Shown piece after piece: positions 62,273-64,000 of a DNA stretch of 64,000 nucleotides (its first letter is position 1; each line of letters opens with the position of its first letter). This DNA is from Polytrichum commune. Its lineage: Eukaryota; Streptophyta; Polytrichopsida; Polytrichales; Polytrichaceae. A model generated the notes under the pieces. The model was given only the letters and a program-made list of their open reading frames with translations, ran no database searches and had not been told where the DNA came from. Made by a program: the position numbers and the translations under genes. The stretch spans positions 32,178,001 through 32,242,000 of the forward strand of contig OX485806.1 in the NCBI GenBank assembly GCA_950295325.1. Reading direction: 5' to 3'.

Positions 62273-62783
62273 ATTTACACCGTTTATTGTGTTTGGGGTG
62301 ATGCACACTATTTGCAAAGGGTCTAAACTAGATGCCCAGTGGTCTCAATGTGTCTTGTTCACTAATTGTCACTGTAATATTATTTCACCCAGATAAGAAA
62401 TTTTTTTGAAGCGAGGAATTATTTGCATTTATTGACATTTAGCGTAGTACATTGGGATACTTGAGATGATAGTTTTGTGTTTCGGTATGAATTGGGAAGG
62501 TATTATTGAGCATACCGATGGCAAGTTTATGTGTTTACATGGTCGTATGTCAGAGGAAGATGGTTTGGAGAGTGTGAATGCCAAGTGTCATGTGTGTACA
62601 CCTTAGTAAGCTTGTAGACCATTGTATAACACATGCATATTGGTATGTGCACTTCAACACCAAAATTCATGAAGTTACACGAATGGTGAAGTTGTTGATC
62701 ACCGATGTAACCTAACATACATTTCAAATAGGGCAAGTAAGACTATTATATATGTGATGCCAAATACCATAAATGGTGTAGTG
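62273..62783. mobile_element. CACTA-like element
   Basis: The right end (opposite strand) starts CACTACACCATTTATGG; the left end 'atttACACCGTTTATTG' is the decayed partner. It matches 29.4-30.2 kb ('tttgcaaagggtctaaact', 'attgggatacttgagatgat', 'gaggaagat'). About 511 bp, no coding capacity. Confidence 0.65.
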
Positions 62784-63298
62784 GTGAGCCTACATAAGCC
62801 ATGGAGAGCCATTGAGATTGAATGCATGAATGGGAATGTGCAAAGCAAATCATGAACATGGAGAATATGATACTTCACAGCTACATTTCCAAACATGATA
62901 ATAGAATATATATATATATATAGGACTTGATAATCTACTTAATAGATTGGATTGCTTATGAGTAATCCAAAAATATGGATAACCATATACTCTGGGTTGA
63001 TCCAATGTCCCAAACTTAGGACCAAATTTAGAACATGGAAAACATAATATAAGAGTATACTGTAGTGAGCATATTTACATATAGACTAACAAGATTCGGA
63101 TGTTGTGAGTCTAGAGTATGTTTGAAATGCAATCAGTTGGTGCAAATTGCTTCCAAAGGGTCTTGCGAAATAACTTAACTCGTTACGAATGTGAAGGCTT
63201 ACATGCTAGTACTATGTGTGCCTTTGTACCCTGCCAGCCAACGACAGCCCAATTATTTACCATGTATATGATCATCGTGCGATACGAGAAGAAAGTTA
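62784..63298. other. AT-rich spacer, no gene seen
   Basis: (TA)n tract at about 62908-62922. Nothing else recognised. Confidence 0.4.
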
Positions 63299-63375
63299 AT
63301 TTGTGATAGATCAGGCCTGAGATTCTTACTGATTTGTGATAGATTAGGCTCGAGATTCTTGCCAATTTGTGATAA
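63299..63375. repeat. Tandem repeat of about 34 bp
   Basis: 'atttgtgatagatcaggcc' and 'atttgtgatagattaggct', both followed by 'gagattctt', then a third partial 'atttgtgata'. Confidence 0.85.
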
Positions 63376-63439
63376 TGAGCTCACGCATCCTGGACTCGTT
63401 CGTATACCAAGTCCTTCACCGGTTTCGACAACCCAACTA

Positions 63440-63850
63440 CATTACAGTTATATGCAGTGTCTGGGGAGATTTTTGGACATAATCAGTTGAGATTCTAGTG
63501 TTTCCAAGATCAACCGGTTACATGTTGACATCTTTCGGTTTCTCTTTATTGATTGAGGAATATTCTGTACATTCCTTTTAATGGATCGCTGATTTCCTCA
63601 AAGTCTTGATGAATTTGAACCCGTTGTTTCTCAAACTCAACCAGTTCATCTGTAACTAGCAAGATTCTAGTGTTTCCCAGACCAACTGGTTACATGTTGA
63701 CAGCTTTCGGTTTTTCTTGATCGATTGAGGAATATTCTGTACATTCCTCTGAATGGATCGGCGATTTCCTCGAAGTCTTGATGAATTTGAACCGGTTGTT
63801 TCTCGAACTGAACCAGTTGACATCTGTAACTAGCAGCTCATTGTTCTACG
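63440..63850. repeat. Tandem pair of hAT-related repeat units
   Basis: Two units of about 195 bp (about 63470-63660 and 63661-63850): 'gattctagtgtttcc', 'ggttacatgttgaca', 'gaggaatattctgtacattc', 'aagtcttgatgaatttgaac', 'catctgtaactagca'. Single copies lie at 9745-10012 and 40390-40700. Confidence 0.8.
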
Positions 63851-64000
63851 TGTCTCGAGAGTTGCCAGATTCTGGTGACTCAATGAATATTCAATCTCTC
63901 GATCGGTTCCCATGGAAATTGTGGAGTTGTATGTAGATCATCGTGTTCTTGACGCTTCATGTGTTGGGTCACACTCTCATTCTAGAAATTGAGAGTCTGT

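Overview
The window is nuclear DNA of a land plant. It carries intron-containing genes for a plant receptor-like kinase, a plastid-type thioredoxin and a 14-3-3 protein, set in AT-rich DNA full of decayed transposable elements. The species cannot be read from the sequence. The element mix (hAT, PIF/Harbinger-like, CACTA-like, LINE, SINE, Ty3/gypsy) and many long G:C homopolymers suggest a large, repeat-rich genome.

Layout. 1-2701 (+): 3' two thirds of an IMK2-like leucine-rich-repeat receptor kinase whose catalytic loop is HGN instead of HRD. 4523-7240 (-): a five-exon WCRKC-type thioredoxin-like protein with an 18-nt microexon. About 8.0-57.1 kb: mostly transposons and relics. 58145-60152 (+): a complete 258-residue 14-3-3 gene. 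60.2-64.0 kb: more repeats.

The repeat-rich core has good internal proof of transposition. A complete-length hAT element (9406-11050) has 8-bp target duplications, CA-starting ends and 42-bp direct-repeat arrays at both ends. A group of non-autonomous elements shares ends of the form GGGCCnnTTyACAC with TAA/TTA target duplications (PIF/Harbinger-like); one of them has an unoccupied target site preserved elsewhere in the window. A LINE relic on the + strand is interrupted by an opposite-strand, internally deleted LINE with a 15-bp target duplication, and again by a terminal-inverted-repeat element. Two short retroelements have perfect 13- and 14-bp target duplications. A 3.8-kb block (about 13.27-17.06 kb) is saturated with the hexamer TCCGGA in both coding and non-coding parts and carries a broken gag-like reading frame.

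The three host genes are unrelated in function (membrane receptor signalling, plastid redox, phosphoprotein binding) and do not form a cluster. No CRISPR, operon or microbial system is present. The most interesting content is the transposon biology.
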